DNA from: Roseovarius marisflavi
GTDB lineage: Bacteria; Pseudomonadota; Alphaproteobacteria; Rhodobacterales; Rhodobacteraceae
Direction: 5' to 3'
Assembly: GCF_900142625.1 (NCBI RefSeq)
Contig: NZ_FRBN01000014.1
Span: forward strand, 1 to 64,000
DNA: 64,000 nucleotides
Within the stretch, counting starts at the first letter, position 1. Every line of letters starts with the position of its first letter. Made by a program: the position numbers and the translations under genes. A model generated the notes under the pieces. That model searched no databases. It had not been told where the DNA came from and saw nothing but the letters and a program-made list of their open reading frames with translations. Of the stretch, positions 35,978-44,676 are shown in pieces.

Positions 35978-37432
35978 TCAGCTTGGCCCGATCATGAAGC
36001 AGGTGATCTTTTTCGCCTGCAACCGGCGACAGGCCAGATCGGCGCTTTCGCGGGTCAGCCCCATGAAATTCGCATCAAACCCGGTGGGGCGTTTGACGAC
36101 CTTGCGCAGAGATCCGTCAAGCGTGCTCATTTCATTAAGGGCCGTCTGCAACAGAACCTGACGCGCCTTGTACTGGCTTGGATAGCGGCCCACGTTGATC
36201 CCCCAATGACGCCCGCCAGATGTGGAAACGCGCATCACCACCTCTTGGATCGGATCGCCAGAGGGTGCGCTTGCCAGGACGATATTCTTGGGGCGCGGTT
36301 CGGGGCGAATATTCGGGGTGACCGTGGGGGCGGCGGCAATGCTTCCTGCGGGGATCACCTCGGCCTCGGCAACCTGCTGCGCGACCAGGAGTGCGCGTTC
36401 GATATCTTCCTTGACGGCCAAGAGTACCGGCGCCTCGGGGGCCCGGCGGGCCCTTGGGCGCAGGCTCTTGCGCACGGCGGCGGCACCGGCAAGGCGTATG
36501 GTCTTGGCGGCCAGCGCCGGACGGTCCTGGCCTTCGGCGATCATCACCGGGCCGGTTCCGATCTTGCCCATATAGGGCGGGCGCGCGGGGCGGTTTACGG
36601 CCACCCGGCTTGGCGCTTTGCGAAAGCCGAGATCCAGAAGTTCGGCAACCTTGGCATTGCGCGAGGCAGTGGATTGACCGCCAAAGACGGTTGCAATGAT
36701 CCGTTCGCCACCGCGCTCGGCACTGGCCACAAGGTTAAAGCCCGCCGCGCGGGTATAGCCGGTTTTGATGCCATCGGCGCCGCGATAGTTTTCAAGCATG
36801 CGGCGGTTGGTATGGCGGACCGAACGCACGCCGGCATCGGCGGTGATACGCGAGAACAGATTGTAATATTGCGGATAGTCGTAAAACAGGCTGCGCCCCA
36901 GAAGGGTCATGTCATGGGCGGTCGACAAATGCCCGCTTTCGGTAAGGCCATGAGCATTCTTGAAGGTGGTTCGGGTCATACCAAGCGCCTTGGCGGTCCG
37001 GTTCATCCGGCGCGCAAACTGCGCCTCTGATCCCTCGATCGCCTCGCCAAGGGCGGTGGCGGCATCATTGGCCGATTTGACCGCCGCCGCACGCACAAGG
37101 TAGCGAAGCGCGATGGTCTGACCGGCGCGCAGGCCAAGTTTGCTGGGCGGCTCGCTTGCGGCATGGGCAGAAATGCGGACCTTGTCGTCAAGGCTGATTT
37201 CGCCGTTTTGAACAGCCTCAAACACCACGTAAAGCGTCATCATCTTGGTGAGCGAGGCGGGGTGAAGCCGGGCATCGGCATTGCGTGAATGAAGCACCTT
37301 GCCGCTGCGCGCATCCATCACCATTGCCGCATAGGGCGCCGCAACGGCGCTTAGCGGTACGACGACCAGCATCCAAATGGTTGCCAACACCAACAGACCC
37401 CAACGGACCGGCTGTTTGCCCCGTGCTTTCAT
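35978..37432 (-). CDS. D-alanyl-D-alanine carboxypeptidase with SPOR domain
   Basis: The 484-residue periplasmic protein has a signal peptide (about 1-31) and a peptidase S11 domain. The serine motif is Ser60-Leu-Thr-Lys63, the second is Ser120-Ala-Asn122 and the third is Lys223-Thr-Gly. The C-terminal SPOR domain (about 400-482, GRHWGINVGRYPSQYKARQ) binds denuded peptidoglycan at division sites. It trims stem peptides as a low-mass penicillin-binding protein of the DacC/DacA type. The 261 bases upstream are AT-rich near its start and otherwise empty. Confidence 0.93.
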   Translation of the reverse strand: MKARGKQPVRWGLLVLATIWMLVVVPLSAVAAPYAAMVMDARSGKVLHSRNADARLHPASLTKMMTLYVVFEAVQNGEISLDDKVRISAHAASEPPSKLGLRAGQTIALRYLVRAAAVKSANDAATALGEAIEGSEAQFARRMNRTAKALGMTRTTFKNAHGLTESGHLSTAHDMTLLGRSLFYDYPQYYNLFSRITADAGVRSVRHTNRRMLENYRGADGIKTGYTRAAGFNLVASAERGGERIIATVFGGQSTASRNAKVAELLDLGFRKAPSRVAVNRPARPPYMGKIGTGPVMIAEGQDRPALAAKTIRLAGAAAVRKSLRPRARRAPEAPVLLAVKEDIERALLVAQQVAEAEVIPAGSIAAAPTVTPNIRPEPRPKNIVLASAPSGDPIQEVVMRVSTSGGRHWGINVGRYPSQYKARQVLLQTALNEMSTLDGSLRKVVKRPTGFDANFMGLTRESADLACRRLQAKKITCFMIGPS

Positions 37433-37640
37433 AGAACTGCTCTTTTTCTGCCTCGCGCCGCCGATTATTCGACTGGCATTTATTTATGTGTTGAGGGTAG
37501 CACAGCTCTCTTTTCTTTTAAAGTCTTCATTTATAATAGGTTTTTCGAAACTTTGCGGGGGTCTTCTGCAAGATGTTGTGGTTAACGCGAACTGATCCCC
37601 AAGATGATCGCAGCGCATGTCATTGCGCTCGGGAAGATCG

Positions 37641-37669
37641 GAAAAGGCCCGGATCGCAAAACCCGGGCC
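37641..37669 (-). terminator. Terminator after the ABC substrate-binding protein gene
   Basis: On the minus strand GGCCCGG and CCGGGCC form a stem followed by TTTTC. It lies 25 bases after the stop codon of the substrate-binding protein gene and ends the pyrimidine import operon. Confidence 0.8.
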
Positions 37670-37693
37670 AATTCCTCTGGTTTTTCGCCTGTC

Positions 37694-38686
37694 TTATTTC
37701 AGCGCGGCGTCGGAAATGACATGCGTCCAGGCCTTGTCGCCGGGGTGTGTGCTGATCACTGGATCAGAGCCGCCGGACAAAAGCGATTGCACCGTGCGCT
37801 CGAAATCCGCCGGATCAAGCGCGCCGTTGCTGCCCGAGGTCAGCTTGGCCACCTCGCCCATCATGCGAATCTGATGGCTCTCGGTCTGTGCGCCGGTGGC
37901 ATCGTTATCAAGGACGATCATCGCCGCCTCTTCGGGGTTTTCCTCGGCCCATTTCCAGCCCTTCATCGAGGCCCGCACAAAGCGCGTAAGCTTGTCGACC
38001 TCCGCAGGGTCGCTGAGCTTGTCTTCATGCACGTAGAGCCCGTCTTCCAATGTGGCCACGCCCTGATCCTCGTATTTGAAGGTGATAAGCTGATCGGCGC
38101 TGATGCCGGCATCAATCACCTGCCAGTATTCATTATAGGTCATGGTCGAAATGCAATCGGCCTGCTTTTGGAGCAACGGATCAACGTTGAATCCTTGCTT
38201 GAGAACGGTCACGCCATCCGCGCCGCCCGTGGTCGGAATGCCAAGCTGGCTCATCCAGGACAGGAACGGGAATTCATTGCCAAAGAACCAGACCCCAAGG
38301 GTGCGCCCCGGAAAATCCGTCGGCCCGGTCACGCCGGTTTCCTTGAGACAGGTCAGCATCATGCCCGAGGATTTGAAGGGCTGGGCGATATTGACCAGCG
38401 GCAGGCCCTTTTCACGCGCCGACAGGGCAGCGGGCATCCATTCCACCGTCACATCGGCACCGCCGCCGGCAATCACCTGTGTCGGCGCGATATCCGGGCC
38501 GCCCGGCTTGATCGTGACATTCAGGTCTTCGTCATCGTAAAAGCCCTTGTCCTGCGCCACGTAATAGCCCGCGAACTGGGCCTGCGTGACCCACTTGAGC
38601 TGTAGCGTCAGGTCATCCGCCGCCTGCGCAATGCCCGCAATGCTGGTCAGTGCCGCAAGGCCAAGGCCTGTCAAAAACGTCTTCAT
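37694..38686 (-). CDS. ABC transporter substrate-binding protein (NMT1/ThiY type)
   Basis: The 330-residue protein has a signal peptide (about 1-23, ending IAGIAQA) and the NMT1 pattern LQLKWVTQAQFAGYYVAQDKGFYDDEDLNVTIKPGGPDIAPTQ. Relatives bind pyrimidine-like molecules, for example thiamine precursors. It is the last gene of the operon with two permeases, an ATPase, dihydropyrimidinase and a carbamoyl-amidohydrolase. Uracil, thymine or dihydropyrimidines are therefore the likely ligands, by context. The start at 38686 has a GGGAG site. Confidence 0.9.
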   Translation of the reverse strand: MKTFLTGLGLAALTSIAGIAQAADDLTLQLKWVTQAQFAGYYVAQDKGFYDDEDLNVTIKPGGPDIAPTQVIAGGGADVTVEWMPAALSAREKGLPLVNIAQPFKSSGMMLTCLKETGVTGPTDFPGRTLGVWFFGNEFPFLSWMSQLGIPTTGGADGVTVLKQGFNVDPLLQKQADCISTMTYNEYWQVIDAGISADQLITFKYEDQGVATLEDGLYVHEDKLSDPAEVDKLTRFVRASMKGWKWAEENPEEAAMIVLDNDATGAQTESHQIRMMGEVAKLTSGSNGALDPADFERTVQSLLSGGSDPVISTHPGDKAWTHVISDAALK

Positions 38687-38715
38687 AGGTCGTCTCCCTT
38701 TTTCAAGTGTCGGCC

Positions 38716-39564
38716 TTATGTCCGGCCTCTTTGTGACGGGTGCCAAAAGGTCACCGCCTTTTCGATAAGCGCCATGGCGCCGTAAAACCCCGAGCCGACA
38801 ATCGCCGCGACGACGATTTCCGCCCACACCAGATCAAGCGCAAGCTGGCCCACCGAGGTGGAGATGCGAAAGCCCATGCCTTTGATGGGCGAGCCAAAGA
38901 ACTCTGCCACGATCGCACCGATCAAGGCCAGCGTGGTTGCGATCTTGAGGCCGTTAAAGATGAACGGCATTGCCGCCGGCAGGCGCAGCTTGAACAGGGT
39001 TTTCCAATAGCCCGCCGCATAGGTGCGCATCAGGTCGCGCTGCATGGCGTCGGTGTCCTGAAGGCCCTGTACGGTGTTCACCAGCATCGGAAAAAACACC
39101 ATGACCACCACGACGGCGGCCTTGGATTGCCAGTCAAAGCCGAACCACATTACCAGGATCGGCGCCATGCCGATGATCGGCAAGGCGGCGACGAAATTGC
39201 CAACCGGCAACAACCCGCGTTGCAGGAACGGAAAGCGGTCAATCGCAACCGCGATCAGGAACGCCGCGCCACAGCCGATGATATATCCCGATAGCGCGCC
39301 CTTAAGGGCGGTCTGCACGAAATCCTGCCACAGAATATCGGTGGATTTGGCAAAGGTCGCCGCAATCGCTGTGGGCGGCGGAAGAAGGATCGGCGAGATA
39401 TCAAGCCCGCGCACAAGGCTTTCCCAGATCGTGATCAGCGTCAGGCCAAAGATCACCGGCACCAGCAAGGAGGTGAGGCGTGTTTTCGGGCGATGCGACA
39501 GGCGGGAATTGATCCACCAGCCCGCCGCCCAGACAACGGCTCCGAACGCAAGCCAGCCCATCAT
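38716..39564 (-). CDS. ABC transporter permease, second subunit
   Basis: The 282-residue BPD-type permease has about seven membrane segments and the EAA-type loop RDLMRTYAAGYWKTLFKLRLPAAMPFIFNGLKIA. The start ATG overlaps the stop of the preceding permease gene by four bases, so translation is coupled. With its partner it forms the channel of the NMT1-type importer. Confidence 0.92.
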   Translation of the reverse strand: MMGWLAFGAVVWAAGWWINSRLSHRPKTRLTSLLVPVIFGLTLITIWESLVRGLDISPILLPPPTAIAATFAKSTDILWQDFVQTALKGALSGYIIGCGAAFLIAVAIDRFPFLQRGLLPVGNFVAALPIIGMAPILVMWFGFDWQSKAAVVVVMVFFPMLVNTVQGLQDTDAMQRDLMRTYAAGYWKTLFKLRLPAAMPFIFNGLKIATTLALIGAIVAEFFGSPIKGMGFRISTSVGQLALDLVWAEIVVAAIVGSGFYGAMALIEKAVTFWHPSQRGRT

Positions 39565-40436
39565 GACATCCCCATACGCTTGAGGGTGATACGCTGAATA
39601 AGGCCGATGATCCCCACCAGACCTGCGGCCAGCGTGGCGGCCATGATCAACGCACTCCATATCTGGATGGTCTGGCCATAATAGCTCCCTGCCAGAAGGC
39701 GCGCGCCAAGCCCGGCCACGGCGCCGGTGGGCAATTCGCCGACAATGGCGCCCACAAGGCTCGCGGCCATGCCGATCTTGAGCGAGGTAAAGAGATAGGG
39801 CATCGACGAGGGCAGGCGCAGCCGCCAGAATGTCTGGGCCGCACTCGCATTCCAGGTGCGCATCTGATCAAGCTGCATGGCGCCCGGACTGCGCAGCCCC
39901 TTGACCATGCCAACAACCACCGGAAAGAACGACAGATACATCGAGATCATTGCCTTGGGCAAAAGCCCCGAAATGCCGACCGCATTCAGCACCACGATGA
40001 TCATCGGCGCAATCGCCAGAATGGGAATGGTCTGGCTGGCAATGACCCAGGGCATCACGCTCATGTCCATGGTGCGATTATAGACAATCCCGATTGCAAG
40101 CGCGACGCCAAGTGCTGTGCCCAACACGAAGCCAAGCGCCGTTGCGCTAAAGGTGACCCAGCTGTGATAAAACAATGAGCGCTTTGAAAACCCGCGCCCC
40201 GCCAGCACCATCGCGCCGGTTGTCTTCCAGATTTCAGCCGCCACCTGATGCGGCGCGGGAAGCTTTGGCTTGTCCTGTGACCAGGTTTCGGCGACCAGCG
40301 CGCCAAACCCAAGTTCTTGCCCCGCGCGCGCCGCCTGATCCCGCGCCCAAGGTGCATTAAGCGCAACCGCCGCCCCGTACCAGAGCACGAACAGCGTGGC
40401 GACCACCGTCAAAATGGGCGCAAGATTTCTCATCAT
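39561..40436 (-). CDS. ABC transporter permease, first subunit
   Basis: The 291-residue BPD-type permease has an N-terminal helix, a periplasmic stretch (about 25-75) and a core with LDQMRTWNASAAQTFWRLRLPSSMPYLFTSLKIG as the ATPase-contact loop. The start has only a weak ribosome site. It is separated from the ATPase gene by 198 bases that hold a long inverted repeat. Confidence 0.92.
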   Translation of the reverse strand: MMRNLAPILTVVATLFVLWYGAAVALNAPWARDQAARAGQELGFGALVAETWSQDKPKLPAPHQVAAEIWKTTGAMVLAGRGFSKRSLFYHSWVTFSATALGFVLGTALGVALAIGIVYNRTMDMSVMPWVIASQTIPILAIAPMIIVVLNAVGISGLLPKAMISMYLSFFPVVVGMVKGLRSPGAMQLDQMRTWNASAAQTFWRLRLPSSMPYLFTSLKIGMAASLVGAIVGELPTGAVAGLGARLLAGSYYGQTIQIWSALIMAATLAAGLVGIIGLIQRITLKRMGMS

Positions 40437-40446
40437 GTCGCCCCTG

Positions 40447-40524
40447 CTTTCATCTTTCCAAAAATACTCAAGGGGCCCACCGTGCCGCTTGCGCGGAATT
40501 TGAGTATTTTTAGAAAGATGAAAG
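40447..40524. repeat. Long inverted repeat, interspersed repeat copy C
   Basis: Two 25-base arms (40447-40471 and 40500-40524) are complementary at 24 positions and flank a GC-rich 28-base loop. Each arm holds the core TATTTTTGGAAAGATG (one arm with A for G), the element also seen in copies A and B. It lies inside the pyrimidine import operon between the ATPase and permease genes and would form a very stable RNA hairpin there. Confidence 0.75.
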
Positions 40525-40634
40525 TATTTGGTGTTTCACTCTTTGTGCGGAACAGGCTGGAGAGCCGATGGCCGTGAAAGGTGAAAGTCCCTCTCCCCGT
40601 CATACGGGAGGGGGCGCTTGCCGACTGTGTTGGA

Positions 40635-41420
40635 TTATACCGCATCGCCATGCCCCGCTCTCAGACCTTCGCGCACACGATGGGCGACCTCGAGGAATTC
40701 AGGCGTGTCGCGGATGTCCAGCGGGCGATCGCGCGGCAGCGGGCTTTCGATGACATCCGTGATCCGGCCCGGGCGCGGTGACATGACCACAATCCTTGTG
40801 CTCAGATAGACCGCTTCGGGGATCGAGTGGGTGACAAAGCAGATGGTCTTGCTGGTCCGCTTCCAGAGGTGCAAAAGCTGTTCGTTCAAATGGTCGCGAA
40901 CGATTTCATCAAGTGCGCCAAAGGGTTCGTCCATCAACAGAAGATCGGCGTCAAACGCCAGGGCGCGGGCGATGCTGGCGCGTTGCTGCATGCCGCCCGA
41001 AAGCTGCCATGGGAATTTCTGCTCGAACCCGGAAAGTTCGACCAGTTCCAGCACGGCCTTCACGCGGGCAACCTGATCGGATTTGGCATAGCCCATGATC
41101 TCAAGCGGCAGGCGGATATTGCCGCCGATCGTGCGCCAGGGATAAAGCCCCGCCGCCTGAAACACATAGCCGTAGGCGCGCGCCTTGCGGGCGTCTTCGG
41201 GGCTGACGCCATTCACGGTGATCTGACCTGCGGTTGGATGTTCGAGATCGGCCATAACCCGCAGAAACGTCGTCTTGCCACAGCCCGAGGGGCCGATAAA
41301 GCTAACGAAATCGCCTTTTTCGACGTTCAAGTTGACGTCTTTCAGCGCATGCACCGGCCCGTCATTGGTTTGAAACGTCAGCGACAGGTCCGTTGCGCTG
41401 ATCACCGTCTTGTTGGTCAA
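40635..41420 (-). CDS. ABC transporter ATP-binding protein (NMT1-type importer)
   Basis: The 261-residue ATPase has Walker A GPSGCGKTT (about 43-51), the Q-loop, signature LSGGMQQR and Walker B LLLMDEPFGALDE, and belongs to the SsuB/TauB group. It lies downstream of dihydropyrimidinase and upstream of the two permeases in the same orientation. Confidence 0.94.
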   Translation of the reverse strand: MTNKTVISATDLSLTFQTNDGPVHALKDVNLNVEKGDFVSFIGPSGCGKTTFLRVMADLEHPTAGQITVNGVSPEDARKARAYGYVFQAAGLYPWRTIGGNIRLPLEIMGYAKSDQVARVKAVLELVELSGFEQKFPWQLSGGMQQRASIARALAFDADLLLMDEPFGALDEIVRDHLNEQLLHLWKRTSKTICFVTHSIPEAVYLSTRIVVMSPRPGRITDVIESPLPRDRPLDIRDTPEFLEVAHRVREGLRAGHGDAV

Positions 41421-41513
41421 ACTTCATCCCCCGCTTGCCCGACTCTATTGCGCCGTGCTGGCCTGTCTTTGTCAAGGCGCGACCCCTGCCAGTCAGGCTG
41501 AGGTCGCTGTTTC

Positions 41514-42977
41514 TCAGATACCTGCCGGAATATTCAGCGGATCGCGCTGGATCATTTTGGGCGCGGTCAGGGCCTTCCATTTGCTGAGCGCCTGATGCGC
41601 CGACGGGAACGCCGGGCGGGGCACGAACCGTCCGCGACCGGGTTGCGGTTGCGAGTTTTGACCCCAGGCCCAGATCACCTCGCCGCGGCTTAGCGTATAC
41701 CGGCTTTGCGCCCTGACCTCGAAGCCCTCGAACACGTTGTAATCGAGGATGGAGTGGTGGTTCGAGGCGCTAATCGTTTTGGTAATTTTCGGGTCCCAGA
41801 CCACGATATCGGCATCGGCCCCTTCGACGATCGCACCCTTTTTCGGGTATATATTCAATATCTTGGCCACATTCGTGCTGGTCGCCGCGACAAATTCATT
41901 CGGCGTCAGGCGGCCGGTTTCAACGCCTTGGGTCCAGAGCATGGCAAGCCGTTCCTCGACACCGTTTGACCCATTGGGAATGATCCGGAAATCATCGCGC
42001 CCGGCGCGTTTCTGCGCGGTGGAAAAGGCGGCGTGATCGGTTGCGACGACCTGCAAAGACCCCGATTGAAGCCCGGCCCAAAGGCTATCCTGATGGTCCT
42101 TGGAACGGAACGGAGGCGACATCACGCGGCGTGCGGCGTGATCCCAATCCTTGTTGAAATATTCGGATTCGTCCAGCGTCAGGAACTGGATCAGCGGCTC
42201 GCCGTAGACCCGCATCCCCTTTTGTCGCGCGCGCCGGATCGCCTCATGCGCCTGCTCGCAACTGACATGCACGATGTACAAAGGCACGCCCGCGGCATCG
42301 GCGATGCAGATCGCGCGATTGGCGGCCTCGCCCTCAAATTCCGGCGGGCGAGAATATGCGTGGCCTTCTGGCCCGGTGATGCCCTGGTCAAAGTATTTCT
42401 GCTGCATCTCAGCGACCAGATCACCGTTTTCGGCATGTACCATCGGCAACGCGCCAAGTTCGGCACAGCGCTTGAAGCTGGCGAACATCTCGTCATCCTC
42501 GATCATCAAGGCGCCCTTATAGGCCATGAAATGCTTGAACGAATTCACGCCCATCTTGACCGCATCTTCCATCTCGGAAAACACGTTCTCATTCCAGCCG
42601 GTGATCGCCATGTGATAGCCGATATCGCTGCATATCTGCGGCGCGGATTTCCTGTGCCATTCGTTGATCGCGTTCTTGATGCTGCCATCGGCACCGGGCA
42701 GGCAGAAATCTACCAGCATCGTGGTGCCCCCGCAAGCCGCGGCCCAGGTGCCGGTCTCAAATGTTTCGGCGGCGGTGGTGCCCATAAAGGGCATTTCCAG
42801 ATGCGTATGCGGATCAATCCCGCCGGGGATGACATAGGCTCCCTCGGCGTCGATATACTCGTCGCCCTTGAGATCCTCGCCGATCTGCTTGATCGTTTCG
42901 CCTTCGATCAGAACATCGGCCTTCCACGTGCGATCCGCCGTACAGACGGTGCCGTTCTTGATGACTTTGGTGGTCAT
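41514..42977 (-). CDS. hydA: Dihydropyrimidinase
   Basis: The 487-residue cyclic amidohydrolase opens dihydrouracil or dihydrothymine to N-carbamoyl-beta-amino acids. Metal ligands are visible: His57 and His59 in DPHTHLEMPF, carboxylated Lys154 in FMAYKG, His181, His237 and Asp314 in ATDHAAFS. The start ATG overlaps the stop of the small XRE gene by four bases, and its AGGAGG site lies within that gene's last codons. It follows PreA/PreT in the reductive pathway. Confidence 0.95.
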   Translation of the reverse strand: MTTKVIKNGTVCTADRTWKADVLIEGETIKQIGEDLKGDEYIDAEGAYVIPGGIDPHTHLEMPFMGTTAAETFETGTWAAACGGTTMLVDFCLPGADGSIKNAINEWHRKSAPQICSDIGYHMAITGWNENVFSEMEDAVKMGVNSFKHFMAYKGALMIEDDEMFASFKRCAELGALPMVHAENGDLVAEMQQKYFDQGITGPEGHAYSRPPEFEGEAANRAICIADAAGVPLYIVHVSCEQAHEAIRRARQKGMRVYGEPLIQFLTLDESEYFNKDWDHAARRVMSPPFRSKDHQDSLWAGLQSGSLQVVATDHAAFSTAQKRAGRDDFRIIPNGSNGVEERLAMLWTQGVETGRLTPNEFVAATSTNVAKILNIYPKKGAIVEGADADIVVWDPKITKTISASNHHSILDYNVFEGFEVRAQSRYTLSRGEVIWAWGQNSQPQPGRGRFVPRPAFPSAHQALSKWKALTAPKMIQRDPLNIPAGI

Positions 42978-43294
42978 TTTATGATCCTCCTGAGTTGAGA
43001 TATGCCAGCAAGAGCGTGAGAGTGTCGCAATACAGACGCCTTATCTTGTCCATCCAATGATGAGTATGCTTCCAAAAGTTCAACTTCATCATTGGGGAAG
43101 TTCGTGCCAGCAAAAATTTCGTTGAGTTTAATTCCTGATGCGTCAGCGATTTTATTAAGGGCGCTTACACTGCCTGGCTTCTTTCCTGTTTCGATTTCCG
43201 AAAGATATGCCCCAGAAAGTCCAGTGCGCTCAGCCATTTGCGTAAGTGTTAGACCTGCACGCTTGCGGGCAGATCGGATGCGCTCGCCGTTCAC
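42974..43294 (-). CDS. Small XRE-family regulator coupled to pyrimidine genes
   Basis: The 106-residue protein has an N-terminal helix-turn-helix (about 3-60: IRSARKRAGLTLTQMAERTGLSGAYLSEIETGKKPGSVSALNKIADASGI) and a short C-terminal tail. It starts at a GTG that overlaps the stop of the upstream amidohydrolase gene (GTGA). It ends by overlapping the start of dihydropyrimidinase (ATGA). It is therefore made in proportion to two catabolic enzymes, suggesting feedback on this operon. It could instead act as an antitoxin-like regulator, but no toxin is adjacent. Confidence 0.85.
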   Translation of the reverse strand: MNGERIRSARKRAGLTLTQMAERTGLSGAYLSEIETGKKPGSVSALNKIADASGIKLNEIFAGTNFPNDEVELLEAYSSLDGQDKASVLRHSHALAGISQLRRIIK

Positions 43295-44541
43295 TCCACG
43301 ATCTCCGCCGTCTCGACCACCGCATGCATCAAAACATCCGTCCCGGCAGCCGCCCATTCCCGCGAAATCTCTTCGGCCTCGTTGTGCGACAATCCATCGA
43401 CACAGGGACACATCACCATAGCCGTCGGCGCCACCCGGTTGATCCAGCAGGCGTCGTGCCCCGCGCCCGAAATCAAGTCGCGGTGCGAATAACCAAGACG
43501 CTCGGCGGCGTTGCGCACGGCCGCAACGCACCCCTCGTCAAAGGTCACCGGATCGAACCCGCCGACCTTTTCAAAGGCGATGCTAAGGCCCATTTGGCCG
43601 CAGATATCCGACGCCCCCATGCGCAGCATTTTCTCCATCTCCTCGATCACCGCCTTGTCGGGCGAGCGGAAATCGACCGTAAACACCGCCTTGCCGGGGA
43701 TCACGTTGCGCGAATTGGGAAAGATGTCGATATGCCCCGCCGCGCCCACCGCATCGGGGGCATGGCTTAGGGCGATCTGTTCGACAAGTTCCAGAACCCG
43801 CGCCATGCCCAGCCCTGCGTTCTTGCGCATCGGCATCGGGGTTGATCCGGTATGGCTGGCATTGCCCTCGATCGTGACCTGGGTCCAGCTTAGCCCCTGA
43901 CCATGGGTGACCACGCCGATATCCTTGCCTTCGGCCTCAAGAATCGGGCCCTGCTCGATATGCAGTTCAAAGAACGCATGCATCTTGCGCGCGCCGACGG
44001 ATTCGTCTCCGCGCCAGCCGATCCGGTCAAGCTCGTCGCCAAAGCGTTTGCCATCGGCATCGGTGCGGCCCTCGGCCCACTCCTGGGTGTGGACCCCGGC
44101 AAAAACACCGGACGACAGCATCGCCGGGGCAAAGCGCGTGCCTTCTTCGTTGGTCCAGTTGGTCACGACGATGGGGTGTTTTGTCCTGATCCCGAGGTCA
44201 TTCATCGTGCGGATAATTTCAAGGCCGCCAAGCACCCCCAGAACGCCGTCATATTTGCCGCCTGTGGGTTGGGTGTCGAGGTGGGAACCGACATAGACGG
44301 GGAGTGCGTCCTGGTCGGTTCCCTCTCGGCGGGCAAACATATTGCCCATGCTGTCCAGCCCCATGGCAAGGCCCGCATCCTCGCACCAGGACTGGAGTAG
44401 CTTGCGCCCTTCGCCGTCTTCATCGGTCAGCGTCTGGCGGTTGTTGCCGCCTGCCACACCGGGGCCGATCCTGGCCATCTCCATAAGGCTGTCCCAAAGG
44501 CGGTCTGGGTTGATCTTGAGGTTCTCGCCGGGGGCTGCCAT
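43291..44541 (-). CDS. Zn-dependent N-carbamoyl-amino acid hydrolase (beta-ureidopropionase type)
   Basis: The 416-residue M20-family amidohydrolase has di-metal ligands in GSHLDTQPTGGKYDG, the catalytic NEEGTRF, HIEQGPILE and a final GLSHNEAE. It belongs with allantoate amidohydrolase, N-carbamoyl-L-amino acid hydrolase and bacterial beta-ureidopropionase. Next to dihydropyrimidinase the expected reaction is N-carbamoyl-beta-alanine to beta-alanine, CO2 and ammonia. It is the first gene of the minus-strand operon, with RutR-type operators upstream and an AGGAG site. Confidence 0.92.
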   Translation of the reverse strand: MAAPGENLKINPDRLWDSLMEMARIGPGVAGGNNRQTLTDEDGEGRKLLQSWCEDAGLAMGLDSMGNMFARREGTDQDALPVYVGSHLDTQPTGGKYDGVLGVLGGLEIIRTMNDLGIRTKHPIVVTNWTNEEGTRFAPAMLSSGVFAGVHTQEWAEGRTDADGKRFGDELDRIGWRGDESVGARKMHAFFELHIEQGPILEAEGKDIGVVTHGQGLSWTQVTIEGNASHTGSTPMPMRKNAGLGMARVLELVEQIALSHAPDAVGAAGHIDIFPNSRNVIPGKAVFTVDFRSPDKAVIEEMEKMLRMGASDICGQMGLSIAFEKVGGFDPVTFDEGCVAAVRNAAERLGYSHRDLISGAGHDACWINRVAPTAMVMCPCVDGLSHNEAEEISREWAAAGTDVLMHAVVETAEIVE

Positions 44542-44604
44542 TTGAAATCTCCTGGGTGTCGGGTCATGCGGGCCAATGGGCGGCCTCTTGCAATCGGGCT
44601 TTTC

Positions 44605-44620
44605 CTGACCGTATGGTCAA
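44605..44620. promoter_or_regulatory. RutR-type operator, imperfect copy
   Basis: CTGACCGTATGGTCAA matches the RutR palindrome TTGACCA-N2-TGGTCAA at all but two positions. Its centre is 33 bases, about three helical turns, from the perfect site at 44638. Confidence 0.7.
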
Positions 44621-44637
44621 GAAAAGAGCATCATAGG

Positions 44638-44653
44638 TTGACCAACTGGTCAA
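44638..44653. promoter_or_regulatory. RutR-type operator, perfect copy
   Basis: TTGACCAACTGGTCAA is an exact match to the RutR palindrome TTGACCA-N2-TGGTCAA. It lies 23 bases before the start of the first rutR-like gene and faces the divergent catabolic operon, so it can control both. Confidence 0.85.
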
Positions 44654-44676
44654 GAAATTTCTGAAAGCGATGTGCG

